Shown here: positions 29,455-37,031 of the stretch, piece by piece
How positions within the stretch are numbered: the stretch's first letter is position 1
Layout of the letters: the number at the start of each line of letters is the position of its first letter
Assembly (NCBI GenBank): GCA_945877255.1
Contig: CAMCRE010000006.1
Location: forward strand, 1 to 64,000
Length of the DNA: 64,000 nt
Source: an uncultured Erysipelotrichaceae bacterium
GTDB taxonomy: Bacteria; Bacillota_I; Bacilli_A; Erysipelotrichales; Erysipelotrichaceae
Reading direction: 5' to 3'
Made by a program: the position numbers and the translations under genes
Notes under the pieces: model-generated
The model's database searches: none
What the model saw: the letters and a program-made list of their open reading frames with translations, nothing else
What the model was told of the DNA's origin: nothing

Positions 29455-30402
29455 ATGGAAAAATTAACAACGATTAATGTAGCGAAACTAATGGAAAATT
29501 TCCCTTTAGAACAAATTGTGGGAGATAAAAATTCATTAAAACGAAAAATAAGATTAGCAGATATTAATAGACCCGGTCTTGAATTAGCGGGTTTTTACCA
29601 ATTCTCCCAACAAAAACGTATCGTTATTTTAGGAGATAAAGAAATCGAATACATCAAAACATTAAGTGATTATCGTCAACGAAAATCATTTGAGTTTTTA
29701 ACTGCGGATGAAACGCCAGCGATTATTATTTCTAAAAATCACGACTGCCCAAAAATACTTTATAAAATAGCACGTAAAAAAAATTTCCCGATATTAAAAT
29801 CATCAGAAGAAACATATCGTTTAATTATTGATGTTGTGACTTTTTTAGATGAAGAATTGGCGGTATCTGAAACATTACACGGCGGATTATTAAATGTATT
29901 TGGAAGAGGAATATTAATTAAAGGGGAATCAGGATTAGGGAAATCTGAGATTGCACTCGAATTAATAAAAAGAGGGCATTTATTAGTTGCGGACGATCGT
30001 GTGGATTGCTATAATGTACATCATCGTATTATTGGAAAACCAGCACCAGTATTAACTGGATTATTAGAAATTCGAGGAGTCGGTGTTATTGATGTTGCAC
30101 GTATGTTTGGTGTACGCAGTGTAACAAAATCAACCTCAGTTGATTTAGTTATTGAATTAGAAATGTGGGATACAAGTAAAGATTATAACCGTTTAGGTAT
30201 TGAAAAAATTGATTATTTCAATATTTTAGGTGCTGAGATTCCAAAAATAGTGATACCTGTTAGAGAAGGAAGATCGATGGCTGTTATTATCGAAGCTGCT
30301 GTAACGAACTTTATTTTACAACAACAAGGATTGAATAGTGCACGTGAGTTTGAAGCTAAAGTATTAAACTTTATTAAAAACAATAAGGAGGATGAAGAAT
30401 GA
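29455..30402 (+). CDS. hprK: HPr kinase/phosphorylase
   Basis: The bifunctional enzyme phosphorylates HPr on Ser46 with ATP or PPi and removes the phosphate with Pi, setting carbon catabolite repression through CcpA. The 315-residue length is typical. The C-terminal domain has Walker A GESGLGKS at 157-164, then LVADDRV, and the family signature around EIRGVGVIDV. It overlaps the lgt/ppaX fusion gene by 4 bp. The ccpA gene at 49338 supplies the downstream regulator. Confidence 0.97.
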   Translation: MEKLTTINVAKLMENFPLEQIVGDKNSLKRKIRLADINRPGLELAGFYQFSQQKRIVILGDKEIEYIKTLSDYRQRKSFEFLTADETPAIIISKNHDCPKILYKIARKKNFPILKSSEETYRLIIDVVTFLDEELAVSETLHGGLLNVFGRGILIKGESGLGKSEIALELIKRGHLLVADDRVDCYNVHHRIIGKPAPVLTGLLEIRGVGVIDVARMFGVRSVTKSTSVDLVIELEMWDTSKDYNRLGIEKIDYFNILGAEIPKIVIPVREGRSMAVIIEAAVTNFILQQQGLNSAREFEAKVLNFIKNNKEDEE

Positions 30403-31829
30403 GTATTTTACCAAATAGTCAAATATTAATTCAAATAGGACCTTTTGCGATTACGTTTTATGCTATTTTCATATTATCAGGTGCGATGATAGCATATTTA
30501 GCAGTAAAGAAAAAATTTTTAAAAATGGGATATTCAAAACAATTAATTGATGATTTTGCGTTTTATTTATTACCAATAGCTATAATAGGTGCAAGAATAT
30601 GGTATGTTGTTTTTGAATGGCCACAATATGCAAATAATCCAATTTCAGTATTATATATTCATCAAGGAGGGCTAGCTATTCATGGTGGATTATTGTTTGG
30701 AATTATTTTTGGAATTGTATATTTTAAAAAACATAAAATTGATGTTTTCAGAATGGCAGACTTAATATTACCTTTTGTGTTACTAGCACAAGCGATTGGA
30801 AGATGGGGTAACTTTATTAATCAAGAAGCATTTGGTAGAATTGTGAGTGAAAAATATTTTCAATATTTTCCTACTTTTATTAAAAATCAAATGTTGGTGG
30901 AAGGTGAATATCGAGAACCAACGTTTTTATATGAATCTTTGTTAAATGGAATAGGCTTTTTATTACTGTATTTTATCGTTAGAAAACATCGTAAGAAATA
31001 TGGTGATATTGCGTTTAGTTACTTAATTTATTATGGCGTGATACGCTTTATTATCGAGTCATTTAGAAGTGATTCATTATTGATATTTGGGTTTAAAACA
31101 GCCCAATTAGTTTCAATTGCTTTTGTGATAATTGGTGTAATGGGATTACTATTTAAAGAATCTACAAAACCTATTATTGGATTTGATTTAGATGGCACAT
31201 TAATTAAAAGTGAAAAATTAATTATTGATTCTTTTAAACACACATTTCAAACATTACGTCCAGAATTAAACATTACAGAAGAAACATATCGCTCTTTTTT
31301 AGGAAACACATTAGAACAAACGTTTAAACAGTATGATGAAGTAAATTATCAAAAATATATTGATGTTTATCGTGAATTTAATTTTAAACATCATGATGCT
31401 TATGTTACATTATATGAAAATGCAGAAGAAGTATTACGTTACTTAAAACAAAACAATTATTATGTTGCGATTATTTCAAGTAAAAAACGTGAATTAATCG
31501 TAAGGGCGATGGAATTATTATCAATTGAACAATACATTGATACTATTGTGGGGTATGAGGATAGTGAAAATCATAAACCAGATCCACAACCATTGAAAAA
31601 TGCGTGTAATCAACTAGGTATTGGACATGATAGTTTAATATATATTGGTGACAGTGAACAAGATATTTTAGCAGCTAAAAACATTGGTTGCTTTAGTATA
31701 GCTGTTTTATTTGATGAAAGTAGAAAACAACGTATAACGGCATTAAAAGCTGATAAATACATTACAAATTTAAGTGAAATCATAACAATAGTGAAGGAGA
31801 AAAGAGTATGGGAAAACACTACGATATAA
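30399..31829 (+). CDS. lgt: Fused prolipoprotein diacylglyceryl transferase and PpaX-like HAD phosphatase
   Basis: This 476-residue protein joins two normally separate enzymes. Residues 1 to about 255 are Lgt, an integral membrane enzyme that adds diacylglycerol to lipoprotein precursors; visible are HGGL around the conserved His, the signature GRWGNFINQEAFG, and multiple membrane helices. Residues from about 258 are a HAD phosphatase: DLDGT with nucleophile Asp263, SSKK motif II, HKPDPQP and GDSEQD. In Bacillus hprK, lgt and ppaX are neighbours, and PpaX hydrolyses the PPi made by HprK, so the HAD part is probably PpaX-like. There is no stop or frameshift at the junction. Confidence 0.92.
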   Translation: MSILPNSQILIQIGPFAITFYAIFILSGAMIAYLAVKKKFLKMGYSKQLIDDFAFYLLPIAIIGARIWYVVFEWPQYANNPISVLYIHQGGLAIHGGLLFGIIFGIVYFKKHKIDVFRMADLILPFVLLAQAIGRWGNFINQEAFGRIVSEKYFQYFPTFIKNQMLVEGEYREPTFLYESLLNGIGFLLLYFIVRKHRKKYGDIAFSYLIYYGVIRFIIESFRSDSLLIFGFKTAQLVSIAFVIIGVMGLLFKESTKPIIGFDLDGTLIKSEKLIIDSFKHTFQTLRPELNITEETYRSFLGNTLEQTFKQYDEVNYQKYIDVYREFNFKHHDAYVTLYENAEEVLRYLKQNNYYVAIISSKKRELIVRAMELLSIEQYIDTIVGYEDSENHKPDPQPLKNACNQLGIGHDSLIYIGDSEQDILAAKNIGCFSIAVLFDESRKQRITALKADKYITNLSEIITIVKEKRVWENTTI

Positions 31830-32728
31830 TTATTATTGGGTCAGGTCCAGCAGGAATGAGTGCTGCGATTTATGGATCGCGTGCCGGATTAAGTGTATTG
31901 ATTGTGGAAGCTGGAGCACCGGGTGGAAAATTAACTAAGACACATGATATTCAAAACTACCCTGGTATAAAAACAATGCGTGGTTATGAACTAGCAATGC
32001 AAATGCACGAGCATTCTTTAAATTTTGGTGCAGAGTATATTTATGGTAATGTTGTTGAAGTTAAAGATGGTGAAAATAAACAAGTCATTTTAGAAGATGG
32101 TACAGTTTTAGAAAGTAAAGTCGTATTAATTGCAACAGGAACTTTAGAAAGAACATTAAACATTCCTGGTGAAGAAGTGAATATGGGACGTGGTGTAAGT
32201 TTTTGTGCAGTATGTGATGGCGCATTTTTTAGAGATAAAGTCGTTACTGTTATTGGTGGTGGAAATTCTGCTTTAGAAGAAGCACTTTATTTATCCACAA
32301 TCGCTAAAAAAGTAAATATTGTGATTAGAAGAGATGTATTTAGAGCAGAACCATTAGTACAAAAACACGTATTAGAAACGAATAATATTCGTGTTGTGAA
32401 GAAACATATACCATTAGAAATTTTGGATAATGAATTAAAAGTAACGGGCATTAAGTTGCAAAACGTTGACACAAATGAGACATTTGTGTTAGAAACAGAT
32501 GCAGTATTCCCATATATTGGTGCAGATCCGATCTCGCAGATGGTAAAAGATTTAGGAATTACGGATCAAGATGGCTATATTATTGTAGATGAAAATAAAG
32601 AAACATGTGTAAAAGGTATTTATGCGATAGGTGATGTTACACAAAAAACATTAAGACAAGTTGTAACAGCTACTAATGATGGTGCTATTGCGGCACAACA
32701 TGCATTTCATGTAATAAGAGGTATTTAA
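31808..32728 (+). CDS. trxB: Thioredoxin reductase
   Basis: The FAD- and NADPH-dependent enzyme reduces thioredoxin. The 306 residues hold GSGPAGMSAA for FAD, the redox-active CAVCDGA, GGGNSALEEA for NADPH and the C-terminal GDVTQKTLRQ motif. AAGGAGA precedes the ATG, which lies 22 bp inside the end of the lgt/ppaX gene. Thioredoxin-like partners at 45903 and 56203 are in the window. Confidence 0.96.
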   Translation: MGKHYDIIIIGSGPAGMSAAIYGSRAGLSVLIVEAGAPGGKLTKTHDIQNYPGIKTMRGYELAMQMHEHSLNFGAEYIYGNVVEVKDGENKQVILEDGTVLESKVVLIATGTLERTLNIPGEEVNMGRGVSFCAVCDGAFFRDKVVTVIGGGNSALEEALYLSTIAKKVNIVIRRDVFRAEPLVQKHVLETNNIRVVKKHIPLEILDNELKVTGIKLQNVDTNETFVLETDAVFPYIGADPISQMVKDLGITDQDGYIIVDENKETCVKGIYAIGDVTQKTLRQVVTATNDGAIAAQHAFHVIRGI

Positions 32729-32729
32729 T

Positions 32730-33275
32730 ATGATTTCAGCGTACAAACATTTTTTAAAAAATATTTTTAATAGTCAAGATGTAACAACAAGAAAACAGTA
32801 TTGGTGGGTTCGTTTAACGTTTGTTGCGTTATATGTTGTTATTGCAGTATTTTTAGGCATGCGTCTTTATATGAAATTGACTGGTTTAGTTTCTGGGTTA
32901 GATGTCGATGCAACAAATCGATTGCTGCTTTATTTTGATTCAGCTTCTACTAAAATACCAGTAATTGGTGTTGCAGACTATATTGCTGGAGTACCAGAAT
33001 TTGGTGCGTCTTTAAAATCTGATATTTTAGTAATGACTTCGATATTACAAACGACTGGGATTGTCATTACACTTTTGACAACAACACTAACAGTAAGAAG
33101 ATTACGTGATGCAGGTGTACCTGATAAAGTTATTCGTGTTTTATGTGTGTTATATATCGCTTCAATGTTGTTACTTGGCGGAATGATTTACGGCATACTT
33201 TCGTTGGTGTTTGTGGTTATATTACCGCTTTTCCCAACGAAGTACTTTGTTGGTGGGCGTAACGTACAACAGTAA
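32730..33275 (+). CDS. DUF805-like membrane protein
   Basis: The 181-residue protein has three to four membrane segments. The N-terminal TRKQYWWVRLTF and the later VRRLRDAGVP fit the DUF805 pattern, whose function is unknown. The start codon lies 1 nt after the trxB stop, with AGAGGT inside trxB as the ribosome binding site, so it is the last gene of the uvrA operon. No terminator follows; the next promoter begins directly after it. Confidence 0.78.
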   Translation: MISAYKHFLKNIFNSQDVTTRKQYWWVRLTFVALYVVIAVFLGMRLYMKLTGLVSGLDVDATNRLLLYFDSASTKIPVIGVADYIAGVPEFGASLKSDILVMTSILQTTGIVITLLTTTLTVRRLRDAGVPDKVIRVLCVLYIASMLLLGGMIYGILSLVFVVILPLFPTKYFVGGRNVQQ

Positions 33276-33296
33276 TATTTACATGAAATGTAAATA
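33276..33296. promoter_or_regulatory. Perfect palindromic operator upstream of the BI-1 gene
   Basis: TATTTACAT and ATGTAAATA form a perfect 9-bp inverted repeat with a 3-nt centre (GAA). It begins right after the DUF805 stop and ends 4 nt before the -10 TATAAT at 33301, so it covers the -35 and spacer. There is no T tract, so it is not a terminator. The regulator is unknown. Confidence 0.65.
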
Positions 33297-33297
33297 G

Positions 33298-33306
33298 TGG
33301 TATAAT
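33298..33306 (+). promoter_or_regulatory. Extended -10 promoter of the BI-1 gene
   Basis: TGG-TATAAT lies 20 nt before the ATG at 33327 and directly after the palindrome. Confidence 0.7.
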
Positions 33307-33326
33307 ATAGTAAACAGGAGGTAGTT

Positions 33327-34031
33327 ATGTTTAAAAAGAATGTTTATTCAAATCAAATGACGATTAATCGTTATTTTGCGAAAATTTTTGCGTTAATGTT
33401 TGTGGGTGTTGCATTATCTGCTACACTGGGTTATTTCTTAGTATCAGTTAGTACATTAAGAATGGCAGTATTTTCATTTTTACGTATGCCATTTTCAATT
33501 TTAATTGTATTTGCATTACAAATTGGTTTAACGATTTGGATTAGAAAAAACGTTGAAACACAAAATGTATTATTATCTACAATATTATTTTTAGTTTATT
33601 CAGCAACAATTGCGATTACGTTTTCAATCGTCTTTTTAGCTTATGATATGACAGTTATTTTACAAGCGTTTATTGGTGCGACAGCATTGTTTGGAAGTTT
33701 AGCAGTAATAGGATACACTACAAAAAAAGATATTGGCCGTTTCTCTTCGTTATTACAAGCTGCATTAATTGCAATGTTAGTAATTAGTCTAATTAATATC
33801 TTTATTTTTAGAAGCTCATTTGTGGAATTATTAATATGCTATGCTGGATTATTTGTGTTTATGGGTTTAACAGCATATGATGTCCAAAAATTTAAAAATG
33901 CGTATTATGCTGTTGCTTCTGATGAAAAATCATTGAATAGCATTGCGGTATGGGGTGCATTAGAATTATATTTAGATTTTATTAATATTTTCTTATATAT
34001 TTTAAGAATATTAGGTAAATCAAAAGATTAA
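33327..34031 (+). CDS. Bax inhibitor-1/YccA family membrane protein
   Basis: The 234-residue protein has about seven membrane helices and the C-terminal family signature FMGLTAYDVQKFK. Bacterial homologues include YccA, which modulates FtsH, and the pH-dependent calcium leak protein YetJ. The role here is not decided by the sequence. AGGAGGT gives a strong start. It is a single-gene unit with its own operator and terminator. Confidence 0.9.
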   Translation: MFKKNVYSNQMTINRYFAKIFALMFVGVALSATLGYFLVSVSTLRMAVFSFLRMPFSILIVFALQIGLTIWIRKNVETQNVLLSTILFLVYSATIAITFSIVFLAYDMTVILQAFIGATALFGSLAVIGYTTKKDIGRFSSLLQAALIAMLVISLINIFIFRSSFVELLICYAGLFVFMGLTAYDVQKFKNAYYAVASDEKSLNSIAVWGALELYLDFINIFLYILRILGKSKD

Positions 34032-34033
34032 TT

Positions 34034-34072
34034 TAAAAACTAAGTCTTAAATTTTAGGGCTTAGTTTTTATT
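34034..34072 (+). terminator. Terminator after the BI-1 gene
   Basis: AAAAACTAAG pairs with CTTAGTTTTT, with further T after the stem. Confidence 0.87.
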
Positions 34073-34107
34073 TTAATTAAAATATTTTTGTGGAGCATTT
34101 CAATGGA

Positions 34108-34128
34108 ATATATATATATATATATATA
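34108..34128. repeat. (TA)n dinucleotide tract upstream of the hydrolase gene
   Basis: Ten AT units form an unbroken 21-nt tract that leads directly into TATAAT at 34125-34130, a possible -10. A possible -35, TTGTGG, lies at 34088-34093, which gives a 31-nt spacer, far longer than the usual 17. Slippage in the tract would change this spacing. Confidence 0.85.
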
Positions 34129-34178
34129 ATATAGTGGTAGAAAACAATTCTAATCGTATGTTAGATATAAGGAGAGAT

Positions 34179-35105
34179 ATGAAAAAAATGGTTAAAATAG
34201 TAAGTGTTATTTTGTTGGCTTGTATATTATTGGTTCTTGTTATAGTGATGTACTTAAAAAGTATGCCATCTGTTCCTAAAAATTACCAAATTAATACAGA
34301 AATGGGTGCTGAAATCGAAAAAAAATATATGGCAAATGGGAAATATGAAGTGGCCAAAAAGGAACAAGGTGTGTTATTAAATTTTGGAAAATTTTTAATT
34401 TTCTATCCGAAAGAATTAGAAACAAGTGCGAGAAAATATCCTGTAATTGTACTCACTAATGGAAGTGGAACACCGTTGTCAAAGTATACAACGGTAGCAG
34501 AACATTATGCGTCATGGGGGTTTATTGTAATTGGGACAGAAGAGTTATATTCTTGGGATGCTTTTGGAGCTGAAATGAGTATCCGATATTTGGAAAGAAT
34601 GAATGAAAATCAAAAAATAGAAGACAAAGATAGTGTATTTTATCAAAGAGTAGATTTCGAAAATGTTGGGATTGTTGGCCATTCGCAAGGAGGGGTTGGT
34701 GTGTTCAACGCCATAACTGACACTAAGCACAAAGAAGTTTATAAAAGTGCAGTTTCTTTATCGCCAACTAATAAAAAACTTGCTCATAATCTTTTCTGGG
34801 ATTATGATGCAACAAAAATTCGCATACCTATTATGTTGGTTTCTGGAGAAGGTGGAGGAGACGATTGGGTTGTTACAGGCGAACAGTTAGTTGAAATTTA
34901 TGATGATATCCCAAGTCAAAAAGTAGCGATGAGAAGAAAAAATACTCCACATAACGAAGTTTTATACAAGCCTGACGGTTATACAATGGCATGGTTTATG
35001 TGGCAACTACAAGGAGATTCTGAAGCAGCTAAGGCTTTTGTAGGAGATAATCCAGAAATTTTAAGTAATCCGTTTTATATGAATCAAAAAATCGACTTAA
35101 AATGA
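34179..35105 (+). CDS. Membrane-anchored alpha/beta hydrolase (chlorophyllase/PAF-acetylhydrolase-like)
   Basis: The 308-residue protein has an N-terminal membrane helix (about 4-24) that places the domain outside the cell. The nucleophile elbow is GHSQGG, an oxyanion region follows LTNGSG, an acidic GEGGGDDW stretch and a histidine in NTPHNE complete a likely triad. The substrate is unknown; esters or lipids are plausible. I start at ATG 34179 with AAGGAGA 3 nt upstream, not at the in-frame 34134. Expression may depend on the (TA)n tract upstream. Confidence 0.82.
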   Translation: MKKMVKIVSVILLACILLVLVIVMYLKSMPSVPKNYQINTEMGAEIEKKYMANGKYEVAKKEQGVLLNFGKFLIFYPKELETSARKYPVIVLTNGSGTPLSKYTTVAEHYASWGFIVIGTEELYSWDAFGAEMSIRYLERMNENQKIEDKDSVFYQRVDFENVGIVGHSQGGVGVFNAITDTKHKEVYKSAVSLSPTNKKLAHNLFWDYDATKIRIPIMLVSGEGGGDDWVVTGEQLVEIYDDIPSQKVAMRRKNTPHNEVLYKPDGYTMAWFMWQLQGDSEAAKAFVGDNPEILSNPFYMNQKIDLK

Positions 35106-35196
35106 TATTACATTTAAGTTCATTCAAAGACGGAGTTAATGTTACAATAGAAGCACTCAAAAAAACAAAAATAAACATTTTTGCATTTTAAATTAA

Positions 35197-35229
35197 CGAC
35201 ATAATCAATACAGGTTATGTCGATTTTTT
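35197..35229 (+). terminator. Terminator before the dcw cluster
   Basis: CGACATAA pairs with TTATGTCG around a 10-nt loop, followed by six T. The rest of the gap 35106-35297 shows no gene I can support. Confidence 0.85.
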
Positions 35230-35297
35230 ATAATGAATACGTTATTTTGGGGCATCGTTTTCATCATAAAAAAATCATTAATTTATTCTCAAATATA

Positions 35298-35326
35298 TTG
35301 CAAATAAACAAAAAATAGTGTATAAT
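35298..35326 (+). promoter_or_regulatory. Promoter of the mraZ (dcw) operon
   Basis: TTGCAA (35298-35303), a 17-nt spacer and TATAAT (35321-35326). Transcription should start near 35333, just before the MraZ boxes. Confidence 0.85.
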
Positions 35327-35331
35327 TTAGT

Positions 35332-35369
35332 AAAGGTGTAAAAAAGTGTAAAAAAGTGTTGGAAAGTGG
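35332..35369 (+). promoter_or_regulatory. MraZ-type direct repeats (AAAGTGK boxes)
   Basis: AAAGTGT at 35343-35349, AAAGTGT at 35353-35359 and AAAGTGG at 35363-35369 repeat with an exact 10-bp period. A degenerate copy AAAGGTGT lies at 35332. This matches the AAAGTG[T/G] box reported for Mycoplasma MraZ. The last box overlaps the GGTGAT ribosome binding site of mraZ, so the gene product probably controls its own operon here. Confidence 0.87.
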
Positions 35370-35377
35370 GTGATAAT

Positions 35378-35800
35378 ATGTTTATTGGAGAATACAGTCA
35401 TAAAATTGATGCCAAAGGAAGAATTACAATTCCATCAAAATTTAGAGAACTATTTGATGATAAAGTAATCGTTACGAGAGGAATAGATGGATGTATTACA
35501 ATACACACATTATCAAACTGGAATGAAATTTATGAAAAACTAAAATCATTACCCACAACAAAAAAAGAAGTCAGAGCATATATACACTTAATTGCATCAA
35601 AAGCATGTGAATGTGAATTTGATAAACTAGGGCGAATATTAATTCCAGCAGGATTAATAAAAGATGCCCAATTAGAGAAAGATTGTGTTATAGTAGGAAG
35701 TATTAATCACGCTGAAATTTGGAATCAAGATAAATGGCAAAAACATTATGAAGAAGCTGCTGCAAATTTTGAAAATATAGCACAGTCATTGGAGTTTTAA
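35378..35800 (+). CDS. mraZ: Transcriptional regulator MraZ
   Basis: The 140-residue protein has the two SpoVT/AbrB-like repeats of MraZ. The N-terminal MFIGEYSHKIDAKGR and the second repeat CECEFDKLGRILIPAGL carry the conserved DxKGR/DxxGR pattern. It is a ring-forming DNA-binding protein that controls the dcw operon. I start at ATG 35378, not GTG 35366, because the family begins with MFIGEY and GGTGAT lies 4 nt upstream. It is followed after 2 nt by rsmH. Confidence 0.96.
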   Translation: MFIGEYSHKIDAKGRITIPSKFRELFDDKVIVTRGIDGCITIHTLSNWNEIYEKLKSLPTTKKEVRAYIHLIASKACECEFDKLGRILIPAGLIKDAQLEKDCVIVGSINHAEIWNQDKWQKHYEEAAANFENIAQSLEF

Positions 35801-35802
35801 TT

Positions 35803-36756
35803 ATGGAACATTTCAGTGTAATGAAACAAGAATGTATTGAAAACTTAAATATTAAAAATGATGGCATTTATATTGATGCAACATTAGGAAGAGCAGGACA
35901 CGCAAGTGAAATTTTAAAAAAAATTCCAAACGGATTATTAGTATGTTTTGATTTAGATCAAGAAGCGATTAATAAATCTGATGAAATATTGAAAAATTTT
36001 GGAAGCAATTTTAAAATTATTCATTCTAATTATTCTGATATGCAATACCAATTACAGCAATTAGGAATAACGCATGTTGATGGTATTTTAATGGATTTAG
36101 GTGTTTCAAGTCCACAATTTGATGATGCCAGTCGTGGCTTTTCTTATCGCTATGATAGTAGATTAGATATGCGAATGGATACAACACAAACATTAGATGC
36201 ACACTATGTTGTCAATCATTATGAATACGACCAATTAATGAAATTATTTTTTGAATATGGAGAAGAAAAATTCAGCAAACAAATTGCCAAAAACATTATC
36301 AAAACAAGAGCAATTCAACCAATTAACACCACACTTGAATTAGTAAATGTGATCAAACAATCACTACCAGAAAAAGTGTTGCGTTCAAAAGGACATCCAG
36401 CAAAAAAAGTTTTTCAAGCAATTAGAATCGAAGTAAATAAAGAATTAGAAAATTTGGAAATAGCAATTAGAGCTGCACTTAAATTACTGTCTAAAAATGG
36501 AAGATTGTGTGTCATCACATTTCATTCATTAGAAGATAAAATAGTGAAACGTATTTTTAAGGAATGTAGCACATCTAAAAAAGTTAATCCAAAATTACCA
36601 ATGTTAACAGAAGAAAGTGTTAAATTTAAAATTATAAATAAAAAAGTAATCGTAGCAAGTGAGCAAGAAATACAAGAAAACAATCGCTCACATTCAGCTA
36701 AATTACGCGTAATTGAGAGGGTAGAAGATGAAAAAGAAAGTGAGAATCGTTACTAA
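35803..36756 (+). CDS. rsmH: 16S rRNA m4C1402 methyltransferase
   Basis: RsmH methylates N4 of C1402 in the ribosomal P site using S-adenosylmethionine. The 317 residues include DATLGRAGHA for SAM binding, DLGVSSPQFDDASRGFSY, LDMRMD and FHSLEDKIVKR. It is the standard second gene of dcw clusters. Its end overlaps ftsL by 29 bp. Confidence 0.97.
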   Translation: MEHFSVMKQECIENLNIKNDGIYIDATLGRAGHASEILKKIPNGLLVCFDLDQEAINKSDEILKNFGSNFKIIHSNYSDMQYQLQQLGITHVDGILMDLGVSSPQFDDASRGFSYRYDSRLDMRMDTTQTLDAHYVVNHYEYDQLMKLFFEYGEEKFSKQIAKNIIKTRAIQPINTTLELVNVIKQSLPEKVLRSKGHPAKKVFQAIRIEVNKELENLEIAIRAALKLLSKNGRLCVITFHSLEDKIVKRIFKECSTSKKVNPKLPMLTEESVKFKIINKKVIVASEQEIQENNRSHSAKLRVIERVEDEKESENRY

Positions 36757-37030
36757 ACGAAAAAAATTCCGACCACAAGGAATATTAATTACAGCATGGT
36801 TTTTAAGTTTTGTGGGTTATTTAGCATCTAATATGTTTATAACATCACACAACGCTGCACAAGCAAGTGAAATTCAAAAAATTGAAAATGAAAAGCGTGT
36901 ATTAAATGAATCTATTAATAGTTTATCATTAAGTGTGAAAGAACTATCAACAAGAGAAAGAATAATGAGTATTGTGAGTGAGAAAGGGCTACGATCAATT
37001 CCAGATAATGTAGTTTCAATAACAAGATAA
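36728..37030 (+). CDS. ftsL: FtsL-like cell division protein
   Basis: The 100-residue protein has a basic cytoplasmic N-terminus, one membrane helix (about 19-38) and an extracellular helical heptad region, as in FtsL of the divisome. Sequence conservation of this family is low, so the call rests on topology and on the position between rsmH and the transpeptidase gene. Confidence 0.83.
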   Translation: MKKKVRIVTKRKKFRPQGILITAWFLSFVGYLASNMFITSHNAAQASEIQKIENEKRVLNESINSLSLSVKELSTRERIMSIVSEKGLRSIPDNVVSITR

Positions 37031-37031
37031 T

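Noticed and set aside
35233-35307. 24-codon frame (starts MNTLFWGIV) before the mraZ promoter
   Set aside because: It begins right after a terminator, has no ribosome binding site or promoter, and runs into the mraZ -35.
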